Origin: Gnetum montanum
Lineage: Eukaryota > Streptophyta > Gnetopsida > Gnetales > Gnetaceae
Assembly: GCA_015680685.1 (NCBI GenBank)
Contig: MNCI01015694.1
Coordinates: 487,128-551,127 of the forward strand
Direction of reading: 5' to 3'
DNA: 64,000 nt
This document shows, one piece after another, positions 1-10,334 of the stretch. A program made the position numbers and the translations under genes. The notes under the pieces were generated by a model. The model saw only the letters and a list, made by a program, of their open reading frames with translations. It was not told the DNA's origin and ran no database searches. How positions within the stretch are numbered: position 1 is the first letter of the stretch; each line of letters begins with the position of its first letter.

Positions 1-61
1 CAATTCAGTCATGGGGGAGATGGCCACCTATGCTAATCATATGGGGCCCTCAGTTCTTTTT

Positions 62-205
62 ATGTTTTTGTTTTACACATTTTTGTTTTACACATTTTTT
101 TCTTACACATTTTTGTTTTACAAATTTCTTTAACTTTTCTTGTTTTTATTTTACAACTTTCTTTAACTCTTCTTGTTTTTGTTTTACAACATTGTTATAC
201 TTTTC

Positions 206-237
<32 letters not shown>
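62..237. repeat. T-rich imperfect repeat and (TG)n microsatellite
   Basis: Several imperfect copies of a unit resembling TTTTGTTTTACACA are followed by about twelve TG dinucleotides at 213-237. The open frame across it is low-complexity and not a gene. Element C has the reverse-complement equivalent (A-rich, 21690-21790) just after its gag, so this is the post-gag linker of the family. Confidence 0.8.
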
Positions 238-238
<1 letters not shown>

Positions 239-1626
239 ATCCACCCTGTAAGTTTTTCACCTAATAAGTGTTCTGCCTGATGGTATGAACTATTTTCATA
301 TTGATTACTAATGTTTGGTTTTTACCTTTAAGTCACAATGTTGATACTAAGGTATGTTTCTTTTGATATGACAATCAATGAGTTCACTCCATCCATCCAT
401 CCACCAAGTTCTATGGTCTCTCTCGGCTTGGAAATGTACAGTCCCCTTCTAATAAGAACTTTAACGAATCAATGACTGGGCATTTCTCAAACTAAGGAAG
501 GACTCAAGGATTGAAATTCATGTGACTTCAAGGGAACTTGATGCTTTTGTGTTGGCCGTTCTCTTAGGTGTTTGGATGTTTTCTTTTTGAGTTTTCTCAT
601 CGTTCCAATGTTACCCCAATTAGCGGAAGCTAAGACAATAAAAATAAAAAGTCTTTGCATGGTGTGGTTCTTAGACATAAAAACACAAAACATAAATAAA
701 TAAATAAAATAAACTAAGTGAGCATTCAAAGCACACCCCTTAGATGAAATAAACTTGGACTAAAAGCACTGGTTATGGAACCAAAAGTGTTCCCTCTAAC
801 TAAGGCCCTCCTCGCTTCCCATTCTCTCCTTTGTTTCATCAGAATGGTGGTGACTCTTGGGGAAGGTATCCTTGTTATCCAAGTGGATGGTTTAGCCGAA
901 TGCATTGATGCAAAGTCACTGGATGTGGTTGGTTTGAGGCCAGACTTGGAATGGTATTTGCTAAGTCACATTAATCATGAAAAACACAAGGGGCTATACA
1001 CCATCGTGTTCTTGGGATTCCATTCCATCCTCTTATCTCCACCCTTCTCTCCATTGTTCACCTCACTATCAATTGTATCATTAGTGTATATTTTGGTAGA
1101 TGCATTGTTTTCTTTTTGGTAAATTCTTGCGATTAAGACTTTAAATCTTGTTCTAAATGACATTCCCGGAGCCTACTGACTCTTTGAATGTGGGTTTGTC
1201 AGGGCATTAAGGGCATGAGCCTGCTTTGGGGAGGACCCACTGACATTCCTATTTGGATCATTAATTAACTTCTTTTCCTTAACATTTTACAATTAATTTT
1301 ATTTTGTTCATTTCCATCTTGACATCCATTTCATCGATGCCATAGTTGTCCCTTTTTATCTATCTTTCTTACTTCTTTTCTTTCTCCATTCTAACGCTAC
1401 TAGCGGTTCGTGATTAGTCATGGGGGTACGAGACCTGATTTTTTCGATTTTTTCTTAGCCCCAAATTTTTTCAATTTTTTCCTAACCCCTAAACCTTTGG
1501 TAGTCATCATTAATACATCCCCAGATCCACAATTAGCCATACCACAACCTAGCCAATGGACCTACACTGAAGCAAGGTACTAATTACATGATGATTCATT
1601 TACCCTTGCTAATATATGATTGTGTT

Positions 1627-1741
1627 GTGTGTGCAGATGGTGATCATACAACAATGGATTGGATTTGGAGCAACACTTGGAATGGAGCCATGCTGGAAGC
1701 AGCTATGCAAGGAGAAAGATCGATGGCATGCTTATGGATGA
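1627..1741 (+). pseudogene. Truncated extra ORF of element A, with splice acceptor
   Basis: A pyrimidine/GT-rich stretch ends in GTGTGCAG at 1629-1636 and is followed at once by ATG (1637-1639). This matches the acceptor-ATG junction at the start of the extra ORF in elements C, D, G and H. Here the frame ends after 34 codons and the long domain present in C and D is missing, so this copy is internally deleted. It lies about 210 bp after the internal AGTCATGGGGG motif and about 280 bp before the terminal one. Confidence 0.55.
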
Positions 1742-2017
1742 ACAACGAAGGGTGCAATCTTGGCATTGGCAACAACAATAATTCTTCTCTCTTCTTCTCT
1801 CCTCTTCTTTCTTCTGTTTTCTCTTAGCTACCAAATGAGGCCTAATGTTAATGTAATAAGGTGTTCATCCTTGTTGTCATGAACACCAGTTGTTGAGTCT
1901 TGTAATGATGAACCGTTCACATGTCATCCCATTAGTTCCATTCCCCTTAATAATCCCATACCTTCCCAATATTTTGTAAGGAACTTGAGGATAAGTTTTC
2001 ATTCAGTCATGGGGGCA

Positions 2018-3065
2018 TGATGAGATGCGATATCGCATAGGCTACGATATCACGTATGCGATATCATGTACGCAATATCACGTCGTCCCCTGCGATGTCG
2101 TGTACATGATATCGCGGTCTGCCACCAAGTCTATAAATAAGAGGCAGCTCTCCATTGTTTCCTCATCCTGAGTTAGAAGTAGGAAAACTCTGGCAGTTTG
2201 ATCACTCTAGAGATAGAATATTTTCCATGTTCCCATAGTAGGAGTCCTAAAGTGAATGGATCTTTATTCGAGAAACATTGTACCTAAACACAAGTTGTGT
2301 ACAGTAATAAAGATGAACTTTCTGGATAAACCTTGTAGTGCATGGAATAAGATTTTATTTATTGCTTTCTCTCTCACCCTTAAACTCCTAGAATGCATAA
2401 TGAGTACGACTTGATTATGAGCATCTAAGGATGTGTACGGATAGTCAAGGAATCGGCTACTCATCACAATGCGGTATGAGTACGACTTGATTACAAGAAT
2501 CTAGTGTGACTACTTGGTAACCCAGTGGTGTATTCAAGATCTGTGCTTGGTAATCCCAGTGGTAGTCATGCAGAAAGATGTGTACGGTTAGTCAAGGAAT
2601 CGGCTACTCATCACACTTAGGCTAGATTAGATTCTCTCAACCCTTTCCTCCTAGTTAAGTACCTCAATACGACCACTTCGAGCATGTGCGTTACACGTGG
2701 TGATCCCAGCAACGATTAGCGTTTAGTAGCTGTGGTTGCATCAGTTCAGGGTGTGTACGGTAAGTGGGAATGGATGCTGATGCTAGGTAATTTAGACTTA
2801 GTTCATTAGTTAGAGTTAGTTAGTTCCTCCAACCCTTCACCTTGATAGCATAGGAGATAAAACATAAAATACTATAAAAATCATATACCTCGGACTTACT
2901 TAACCATACACCGTGACAACTACAAGTAAGTTTGGAAAGACAAAAAATGATTAACCCCAAGTGTTCCATGGGGCGTGTAGGCACTTAGTCTAGGAAGTTC
3001 CACTGGATCACGCATGCTACGCTCATTTCATATGGTTGAGTGTAGGGGTACCTTGCCACTCATCA
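2018..3065 (+). repeat. 3' LTR of element A
   Basis: A 1,048-bp LTR starts TGATGAGATGCG and ends CCACTCATCA, with inverted TGATGA/TCATCA termini. The order is: a U3 array of ATATC motifs, the TATA box CTATAAATAA at 2131, a TTCGAGAA-containing R region, two copies of a GTGTACGGNTAGTCAAGG block (about 2434 and 2579), units containing GGTAATCCCAGTGG, and a U5 end. A polypurine-like GTCATGGGGGCA lies directly in front, which shows that this is the 3' LTR of a plus-strand element. Confidence 0.85.
2024..2140 (+). promoter_or_regulatory. U3 promoter of element A: ATATC palindrome array and TATA box
   Basis: At least six near-palindromic GCGATATCGC / ACGATATCACG / GCAATATCACG units lie between 2028 and 2115. 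The TATA box CTATAAATAA follows at 2131-2140. Elements C and, in a worn form, F have the same kind of array upstream of the same TATA form. Dense short repeats just upstream of a TATA box are typical of U3 enhancers; which factor binds is unknown. Confidence 0.7.
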
Positions 3066-3454
3066 AATGTTTAACTTTAAAGAATCATTCATCATCCTAG
3101 GTGCCTACAAACTCCTTTTGAGAAGGTTATGCAAAGAAATATTAGGAATAAGCTTGCTTTGGGAAGGATCCACTTACATAGCTTTTGGTTTTCTTCAAGT
3201 TCAACCATAGGACTCATTGCAATCTCAATCATCTTGATAGCTTGTAACATCTAGTTTTTACTCTAATTTGGCATATGAAACATCCTCCAGTTACTCATCC
3301 CACATGCCCAAATTTCTCCAAGTTCTTAACCCATACCCTTAATTATGTTGTTTCTATGATCTCATAGCTTTTTAACTTTCATTTGGCTCTTGTTTCAACC
3401 CCAAAATCATTCAAAATTTCCCAATATCTTCAGTGAAAAATATAACTATGAATA

Positions 3455-3548
3455 GCTATGTCAATGCATTCTTATTGACTAGCAAGATTAATTGATGTAG
3501 CCCCATTGATGCACTCCCATTGACATGGAAAAAAATCCTATAAATATG
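3455..3548 (+). promoter_or_regulatory. Internal promoter of element H
   Basis: Repeated variants of ATTGATG / ATTGACATGG (about 3464-3528) lead into the TATA box CCTATAAATATG at 3537-3548. The start of the extra ORF (ATG 4024) is about 486 bp downstream and the G-run motif about 165 bp downstream. Element G (15481-15541) and element C (20605-20700, minus) have the same arrangement, which is the main reason to call a promoter here. Confidence 0.5.
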
Positions 3549-4020
3549 TGTGACACTAAGCTAAATTTTCACATTTTTTCCCAAATGTACAAGAAGTTTT
3601 TGTAATTTTTTAGAGATTAGAGCCTTCAGAGAGCCATAACCTTAGAACTATCTAATCGTTTTCACCTATTCTTTGATCCTTGAGCTACTAGAGGTATGCT
3701 TCACATTGTGGGGGCATCAAACACAAGGTTTTGATAGAAAAGTTTTTGGAAATTTTTTCTTTTTCTAACTCCACATGGATAAGATATTATAATAATATTA
3801 AATTAATGATCATAAGAATTAATATCAATAATCAAACTCTATTAAAGCAGGAATAAAATAATAATAAAATAACATCATATGCCTATGATTACTAAATAAG
3901 GACTTAATGATAAACTCCCAACTTTTGACTAATAAATATAAACTGATCAAACAAAGAAAGTTGTCCAAAGGAAATAAAAAATATGCCTAAGAAAATAATC
4001 TTGAGTTATGTTTGTGATTA

Positions 4021-4870
4021 TAGATGGCATCTAAGTGAGGACCATAGGTAGGAGGGCCATCATAGCCTAGAGAAAAATGATCACATGATGGAAGGGACCA
4101 ACAACTACTACTATAATAATAACAATCCTAAGAGCAAGTAGCTACGGCCACCCATGCTATCAAATCTCTACGCGAGGAGCTCAAGGTGGAATCTATTCAT
4201 CATATTTCCATAGTAGAAACATGGTAATCCAAGTAGGATGAAGTTCTAAGACTATGATTCAATTTGGAGGTCACATGTACAGAGGCTTGCCTAAAGAAGG
4301 TCCATACTAAGGAAATTCAAAGGTTCATCCTATAGGAGCTAAATTTTAGATCATTCTTGGAGCATGCACTAGGAGAGATTAGAACATAACTCCAAGGGTC
4401 TTCACTATGATCCATTCTCTTCAAAAGTGGAGAATGGTACATGGGAAAAAATTACCCTTTTTAGAACAATGGATAAGGAGTTTCCACTGTTAAAATTAAA
4501 GATGTCACCATCTTCTACTTAGTTAAATCAATTATAGAGGCCTTAAGATTATCCAACATTAGGGTAAAGTTGGCAAAGATATCTACTTAAGAGAACGTAG
4601 AATCCAAGAAAAAGTTAATTTAGTGGTGCTATGGAGTGGATTTTGAGTATGATATCCTTATAGAGACAAACTGAGCATATTTTAAGATTGTAGCCTATCA
4701 TCTCAATCCAATGGTGAGGCCAAGCAAGGGAACAAACTGTTTTTGCTAGGGCATGTATGACTCTAAGTGGAAAATTTCTAGGCAACCTACAACAAATCAT
4801 CTTCATTAAACTAGGAAAGTGTTTTAAGGAGAATGAGAAAGGTAGAAAGGTTAGTTTTTATTCATTACTT
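4021..4870 (+). pseudogene. Extra ORF of element H (decayed)
   Basis: The acceptor TGATTATAG joins ATGGC at 4024, as in C and D. The translated frame has many stops, often where C and D read Arg or Gln codons (a C-to-T decay pattern). Landmarks survive: a GEWYMG peptide near 4430 (C and D have WYLGETYLFW), a KIKDV stretch near 4500, and a YFKIVAYHLNP peptide near 4680 that matches YSKIASYHLNP in D. The fold resembles the domain annotated in plants as putative plant transposon protein; that is a family-level resemblance recognised by eye. Confidence 0.6.
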
Positions 4871-5480
4871 GCTAATGTTGGAAAAATGTATGACCCATAT
4901 TGTTAAATTTATCCTTTGATCTGCAAGTCCCCTTTAATTTGAGGAATATTTCCTGAAAGGTTAGTTTTTCTTAGACCGTTTGGTGAATGCAAATTGCCTA
5001 GCTTAGTTTCATGTAGGTTCTGTCGATTTCCACTTGTTATGATGATTCCTACTATAACATCTTTCACACTAGGAAGACCTTCATAGAAGTGAATGCTCTT
5101 CTAGGATTGTTCTTTGTTCTAGCTCTACTATAATTTTCGTGTCTTTGGACATGTTTCTATTTATTTTTACTTTTCATTAAGTGCCATTAACATTGTGTTG
5201 ATGCATAGATGTTATGTCATTTCTTTTCTATGATCTTTACATTGTTTTTCTGAATTGCTTATCACTCTCTTCTTTTGACCATCATGTTAAAATTTTTTAC
5301 ATTGTGTAGAAACTTTGTGATTTCAATGCCATCATAGAAACCAAAGCTTTTTATTTTTTGTTTCAAGTGTAAACCTATTTTCAAGGACAAGTTGACACAT
5401 TGGAAACATCTTTGTAAAGTCACAGAAGGCATCTCCAAAATTTAGAGGCTACTAGATCTTATGAGGAATTAGGCTTTTTC
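4871..5480. other. No recognisable gene
   Basis: AT-rich sequence between the readable part of the extra ORF of H and the first readable gag segment of I. No LTR ends, repeats or coding matches were recognised. A short TTGTTCTTTGTTCTAGCTC stretch has no assigned meaning. Confidence 0.4.
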
Positions 5481-5493
5481 AAGTGGACTTAGC

Positions 5494-7480
5494 TTGATCA
5501 ACTATAAGGTAGCTTATATGAAATGGGAGCTTACCTACACTCTCATTGCTAAAATGCTCAAACTTATGCTAGATTATGAGGAAGCCAACAATTTACCATC
5601 TTTTCTTTTTAATCTTGATCCTTACATTAAGCTGGATGATAAGAAGGCTCAAGATCTAACGGACTTTGTTATGAAGCAAGTGAAAATACAAGAGAACTTT
5701 CATCTTCAAATCGAAAAGGCTAGGATGAAGAGCCTTCTAGATCAACCTCTTGGTCCTTATGTTACTTTGAGGACAAGAAAAGGTAGTGTTACTTCTAAAT
5801 TAGACCTCCATCTCATAGAAGAAGATGAGGTGCAAAAAATTAGGGACTTGACAAAAGTAACCCTCATGATCATCACATCCATCATGTAAACATATCAGCT
5901 ACTTAAGGTTGTGCATTTGGATTTATTTCACATTCTACTGAACCATTTAATACCTCTCTTACTACTCCTCTATTGTACCAACTTTTTCCATCCAACATTG
6001 TTAGGAACCCACATGCTATGTTCCAATCATCAGTTCCACCCTTTTGAACTACTTTTTATTTTACTTCATAGCCTTAATTGACTATACCTTCATTTCAACC
6101 TTTTCCCTTGTCAACTCCTACTTCATAGTTCTTTGGAGTTTCACAACCCACAAGTGCTTTTCCTTTTCCTATATATCCATCCAACAGAGGTTCCTTAGGG
6201 ATACATACCTTAGCTCTAAGTGGGCCTATACCTCATGTACAACCTTTTCTAACCTCTTCACCAACTATAATTCTTCCATCTCTTATCATTTTCCTTATGA
6301 CAGANTATGCTTTAAGGTACATTGAACTTGAAGCATTCAATGAAGGCTACAAGAAATTGATCTAAAGAGTAATAGATCCATGTGTTAGGGACCTATACCA
6401 TGCTAAAGCCCTTTCAAATAATAATTTGGAGAAGCATCTCAGCCCTCTGTGAGGGTAAGGAGCTAGAAGCATGCACTCATTTCTGAAAGTGACCACATGA
6501 TTCATGGGGTCTCCTATCTCATCATTATACTTGGTGAAGATAGGTAGTGAAACTCTCTTAGGAAAAAATGACAATGGAATCATAGAGCCAATGGGGTCAT
6601 TTAAGACCTTGTCCAAGGAAATTTAACCATTTTATTATAAGCTGAGCATGTTGGCCATTTTGTCTTCATTGCTCTAAAGATGTAGCATCACNACTCAAAG
6701 AAGTAAGGATCAGTACAATAAGATACCTATGAGGTATTCTTTACTCTTGAAAAGTCTCCTTAGAGATGGTCATCTTAAGAAGAAGAAGGTATCTAATCAT
6801 ATGAGAGCACACTTTCTTCACATACAGTTGATAACCATGGATCCTTCTTAGTAGCAAGAAGGAGATCTTAAGGTGTTGAAGTAACATGACTATCATAAGT
6901 ATTACTATTATCATGAGACCACTGAACATGATACAAAGAATTTCTAAAATTTAAATAATGTCCAAGATCTCATTAATAATGTTAAGATATTGGTGGAAAG
7001 TGATCCATCCATAATGCATCCCAATAATTAGTAGCTTGAGGCATTTCAAAACTCCTTGAGGGTTGGAGGGAAAATTTCAACCTTTAGGCCTAAACACAAA
7101 GCTAGTAAGTCTCTACCAAAAGAGCCTTACATCATCTACTGGTTTAACTACAATCAAACCAGGCAGTCCTCATTGTGACCTTAGAAGCCTTATGTGATTT
7201 GTTGGTCTGACTACAATCCATCATCTAAGCCAAAGTGCTCATCATCACCTCCTTATCACATCTATGCTAATACATCTCAATAGTCTCCTCCTACTCAACA
7301 TTCATCATTATCTATCCCTAATCTTATTGCATTTCATTTAGAACCTCAAAATACTCTTTCATATGCTATACCTAATACATCTCCCTTTCCTTCACCCCAT
7401 GTAAAAATCTTGACTTGTAGTTAACAAACCAATGAGTCTCACTCAACTAAGCAGAAGGATAAGACAACTGATGTTCCAAA
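5494..7480 (+). pseudogene. gag of element I (decayed)
   Basis: Residues 1-131 of the first open segment form a charged, helix-rich region. Next comes a tract that reads as proline-rich with many Pro-to-Leu changes. After the N at 6692 the plus frame reads NKIPMRYSLLLKSLL, then YHETTEHDTKNF near 6900. The latter is a worn form of the gypsy pattern C-x2-H-x4-GHDT-x2-C followed by a VQDLI segment, which marks the gag/protease junction. A pro-rich tail follows to about 7480. The missing central gag core is found between the two Ns on the opposite strand. Confidence 0.6.
6306..6691 (-). pseudogene. gag core fragment in opposite orientation, bounded by Ns at 6305 and 6692
   Basis: On the minus strand, 6616-6362 encodes FTKYNDEIGDPMNHVVTF, then NECMLLAP and WYRSLTHGSI, the retrotransposon gag core. 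The segments on either side (5494-6304 and 6693-7480) read as gag on the plus strand. This block is exactly what is missing between them and it is flanked on both sides by a single N. The simplest reading is a short contig placed in the wrong orientation during scaffolding. A real inversion is possible but would not explain the flanking Ns. Confidence 0.7.
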
Positions 7481-7519
7481 GTAATCTTCTAAGATAGCAA
7501 GGAAGATTACTTATTACAA

Positions 7520-9840
7520 CCTAGAAATTTGTATAAATTTAATTATTTAATTTAATTCATATAATTAATACTTAAATATTGTTAGATTTTTTTCAATAGA
7601 TTAGCTTATTGTTATTATTATTAATATTTTTGTTGTTGTTGTTAGGTCCCTATGTTAGGGAAAGAAATTTACTTATTAGGGTATTATGTTAAAATTTTCT
7701 ATCCTTTATTTTACTACTATTGAAGCTTAGTCATATATCTTCTAAATACTTTATGATTAAATATTGAAATCCAATTACCAAAAGAAGTTTTTCTTTTCTC
7801 AATCATCATGTCGTTACAAGTATTTGACTATGCATATTTATTTCTTTATGCACACTTAGTGATGTATAATCAATCTTTATTATGCATAACCAGTTATTCA
7901 TTTTTTATTTTTTATTATACAAATGTGATTATATAATACTCTATTCATGGAGCAATTTTGAACCATGACCTCACCCTTTTTAGTTTCCAGTAAGAATATT
8001 TTAGTTTCCTTTTCATATGGCTACCCTTTTTTTTGTCGACTCTATGAGAAATATTATTTTATGTTTTTTTAGCTACCATATTTTGCTCTAGATTTTTTGC
8101 ACTTTCCTTTTACTTTTTGGTTTTATGCTACTTTTCCATGATTTTAATTATTATGTTAAGATTTTGTCAAATATTCATGATTTTGGGCTTGTTCTTATAA
8201 GGAAATCAATATTGAAATCTTGTCTAGACCATATTGTGTATTTTGGATGAATTTTTGGAATTGTGGGAATTTTGCCCAACTTGTTTCTCAAATAATTTCT
8301 AACTATTTTGGATCAACTCATGATATAAACATGATTTTATAAGAAATTTGGGGAATTTTGACTATTACAAAATTCTAGCTAATTTGGAAAACAATCAAAT
8401 TTTTGGAATAAAATAATATATTTATGTGACAATTTATGCTTAGTTGATAGTGAGAGCCATGAATCTTTTAGATGCCCCCATTTGCATGTCGTAATGTTGT
8501 GTTCTTTAGTGGGATCCATCCCATGAGAACAAGGGTTGTTGGATGGATTTCCTATCTTGGATTTTGATTTGTAAGTTTATTTGACATTATGGATTTAGCA
8601 GAGACAATGGCACTAAGCAGTTGAGTCTAGTAGAGTTGTAGTGCGGCATAGTCAAGATCTATCATTCTGATGATACGTGTGCCTCAATCATTAAGGATAT
8701 TAGTAGTGAGGCTATTGGCAAGACTTGATCATGAGTAATGTTTTTGGGGTCATAAGGATAATATGATGATAGTAGTGAGGTTATTCCAAGATTTTTCAAT
8801 AAGTCCCTTTGGTAGTGAGGGTAACCAAGACCTAGTCTTCAAAGATGCTTGGTTGTAATATACTTTCTTTGAATTTTTATTGGACAAATTTTGTGATACT
8901 TTTGGACATTAAAATAATTTAAAGGATAATATAATGATAGTAGTGAAGTTATTCCAAGACCTAATGGTTTTTGTTGGCAGTGAGAATAACCAAGACCTAG
9001 CTTTTGGAAATGCTTGGATAAAATATACATTCTTTGGATTTTTGAATTTCTTTTAGATAGTTGAAAAATTTGTAGCATTTCTAAAATTGAAAATGTTTTT
9101 GAATATTTTATTGGAAGAATTTTCCAAGCCCATATCCTAAGAATTTTCATCTAGAAACTTTTTGCTCCATGAAGAGGGAAATATAGTAACCTTTCTTATT
9201 TAAGGGGTTTTCACTCCTTCTGCATTTTGATGCAAAAGAGCCCAAAGTAAGTAGTGAAAATTTGAAAGAGGGATGAGATGAAAGGTGGATCAATTATATA
9301 CAAGATGGACTCTCTACATTTAAAAAATAATTTCAGTATATTTTATATTTTTGTAAAATAGAAACCTTGTACCATTTTGGGATACTTATTTTTGTGAATA
9401 AATAATAAAATATGATATATATGAATTTATCATTTATGCCATTAGGATCATGAGATTGCAAAGAAAATTTTTCATTTTGGCACATGCAATATGTTTAGGA
9501 AAATTTAATATTAACATTTTATTATTGCTATAGTAAACTTAAAATATGAAAAATTATTTCTAGATGTTCGATTGAGGTGAAAGAAGTCTCGTTGGACATG
9601 ATATTTTTCATACTATTTTATGATGTACATAGGGAAAATTTTCAACATCTATCTTTTTGTGGCTACATAAATTTCTAATTTTCTTTAAATAAATTTTATT
9701 TAATTATAGATGAGAGTAATTTGAAATTTTGCTATACTGTAATGCTTTACTATGTTTAAGCTCCTAATTAATAATTTTATCTATTTTGTCTCTTTCTTTT
9801 GAGTTAGTAAATCAAGGTTAAATCTAGATCTTTAGGGCTT
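7520..9840. other. AT-rich tract, probably an LTR-derived insertion; no gene
   Basis: No coding match was found on either strand. The middle (8450-9290) has LTR-like wording: repeated GGTAGTGAGG...AACCAAGACC phrases that recall the ACTGGGATTACCAAG units in the other LTRs, a 167-bp tandem duplication, and CTTATTTAAGG near 9197 as a possible TATA element. It lies between gag and protease of element I, where an intact element would be continuous, so it is likely inserted. Ends were not located. Confidence 0.35.
8757..9045. repeat. Tandem duplication, period about 167 bp
   Basis: The unit starting GGATAATATGATGATAG at 8757 recurs at 8924 as GGATAATATAATGATAG. Both continue through GTTATTCCAAGA, a GGNAGTGAGNNTAACC phrase, AAGACCTAG and ATGCTTGG. 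The second unit ends near 9045. The mismatches indicate an old duplication. Confidence 0.75.
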
Positions 9841-9959
9841 CATAGCATCTCTACAAGTTGTTTATAGGAGGGTTACATTACCTTTTAATATCAATTGAAA
9901 GCTACATCTTCAAGTAGCCTCCCACCTTCTTCTAATCCTATTCAACATGTTATGTTAAC

Positions 9960-10334
9960 ACCTACTCCATAACCATTAGTTTATGAATAGCAAGGTCTTA
10001 CAACAGATGACCTCAATTGTCTACTCTAAAGGCACCAATCTATTCTTATATGACCTCGTTATAACTTCTAAAGAACATTGGGCTACATTATATGATGTTC
10101 TAAAAAAGATCATGGTTCCAAGTGCATGCTTACTTAGATGAAAGCTATATCCTCCTTTCTTCAAGTCTTTTACAATAGACTAGATAGTCTAAACTTCCAT
10201 GGTGAAAACATCAAGATTGACTTCAAGATGGAGGATATTTGTTAGCTCCCATTTTACATCATCATTAAAGTGTCTGAAAAAATTATAGTTTCATTAATAC
10301 ATGTTGATGATAATGTTGGATCGAACATGATCAC
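9960..10334 (+). pseudogene. Protease, N-terminal half, of element I
   Basis: The plus-strand reading passes a region resembling the gag-protease spacer of gypsy elements, then KIDFKMEDIC, LPFYI and VSLIHVDDNVGSNMI just before 10334. The last part is where retropepsins have V-L-(I/V)-D-(N/S)-G-S-x-(V/I)-N; here the catalytic DNG/DSG reads DDNVGSN, so it is mutated. The frame stops abruptly at the insertion and resumes at 13856 in the same frame once one copy of ATCAC is removed. Confidence 0.65.

Larger units (their letters stand above)
1..3065 (+). mobile_element. Element A: 3' part of an Athila/Tat-like LTR retrotransposon
   Basis: The window opens inside a degraded copy. Bases 5-16 hold CAGTCATGGGGG, the sequence that encodes a conserved SWG peptide late in gag of elements C and F. 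Next come a T-rich tract (62-237) and a non-coding linker that holds the CTGCTTTGGGGAGG block at 1222-1235. A second AGTCATGGGGG lies at 1416-1426, a splice-acceptor/ATG stub of the extra ORF at 1631-1741, and a terminal polypurine-like AGTCATGGGGG immediately before the 3' LTR. No pol is seen. The 5' LTR lies outside the window, so the target duplication cannot be checked; the bases after the LTR are AATGT. Confidence 0.75.
3071..4900 (+). mobile_element. Element H: old plus-strand copy of the A/C family
   Basis: It begins right after the LTR of A, with no LTR of its own visible. In order it shows a version of the conserved block (TTGCTTTGGGAAGGATCC near 3152), a repeat array with TATA box (3455-3548), a G-run (TTGTGGGGGCATC, 3703), a splice acceptor plus ATG (4021-4026) and the extra ORF (4024 to about 4870). 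The same order occurs in G and C. Divergence and stop content are higher than in C, so it is an older insertion. Its boundaries are approximate. Confidence 0.6.

Noticed and set aside
30-239. Open frame on the plus strand rich in Phe and Thr
   Set aside because: It is the translation of a T-rich imperfect repeat and a (TG)n microsatellite, not a gene.
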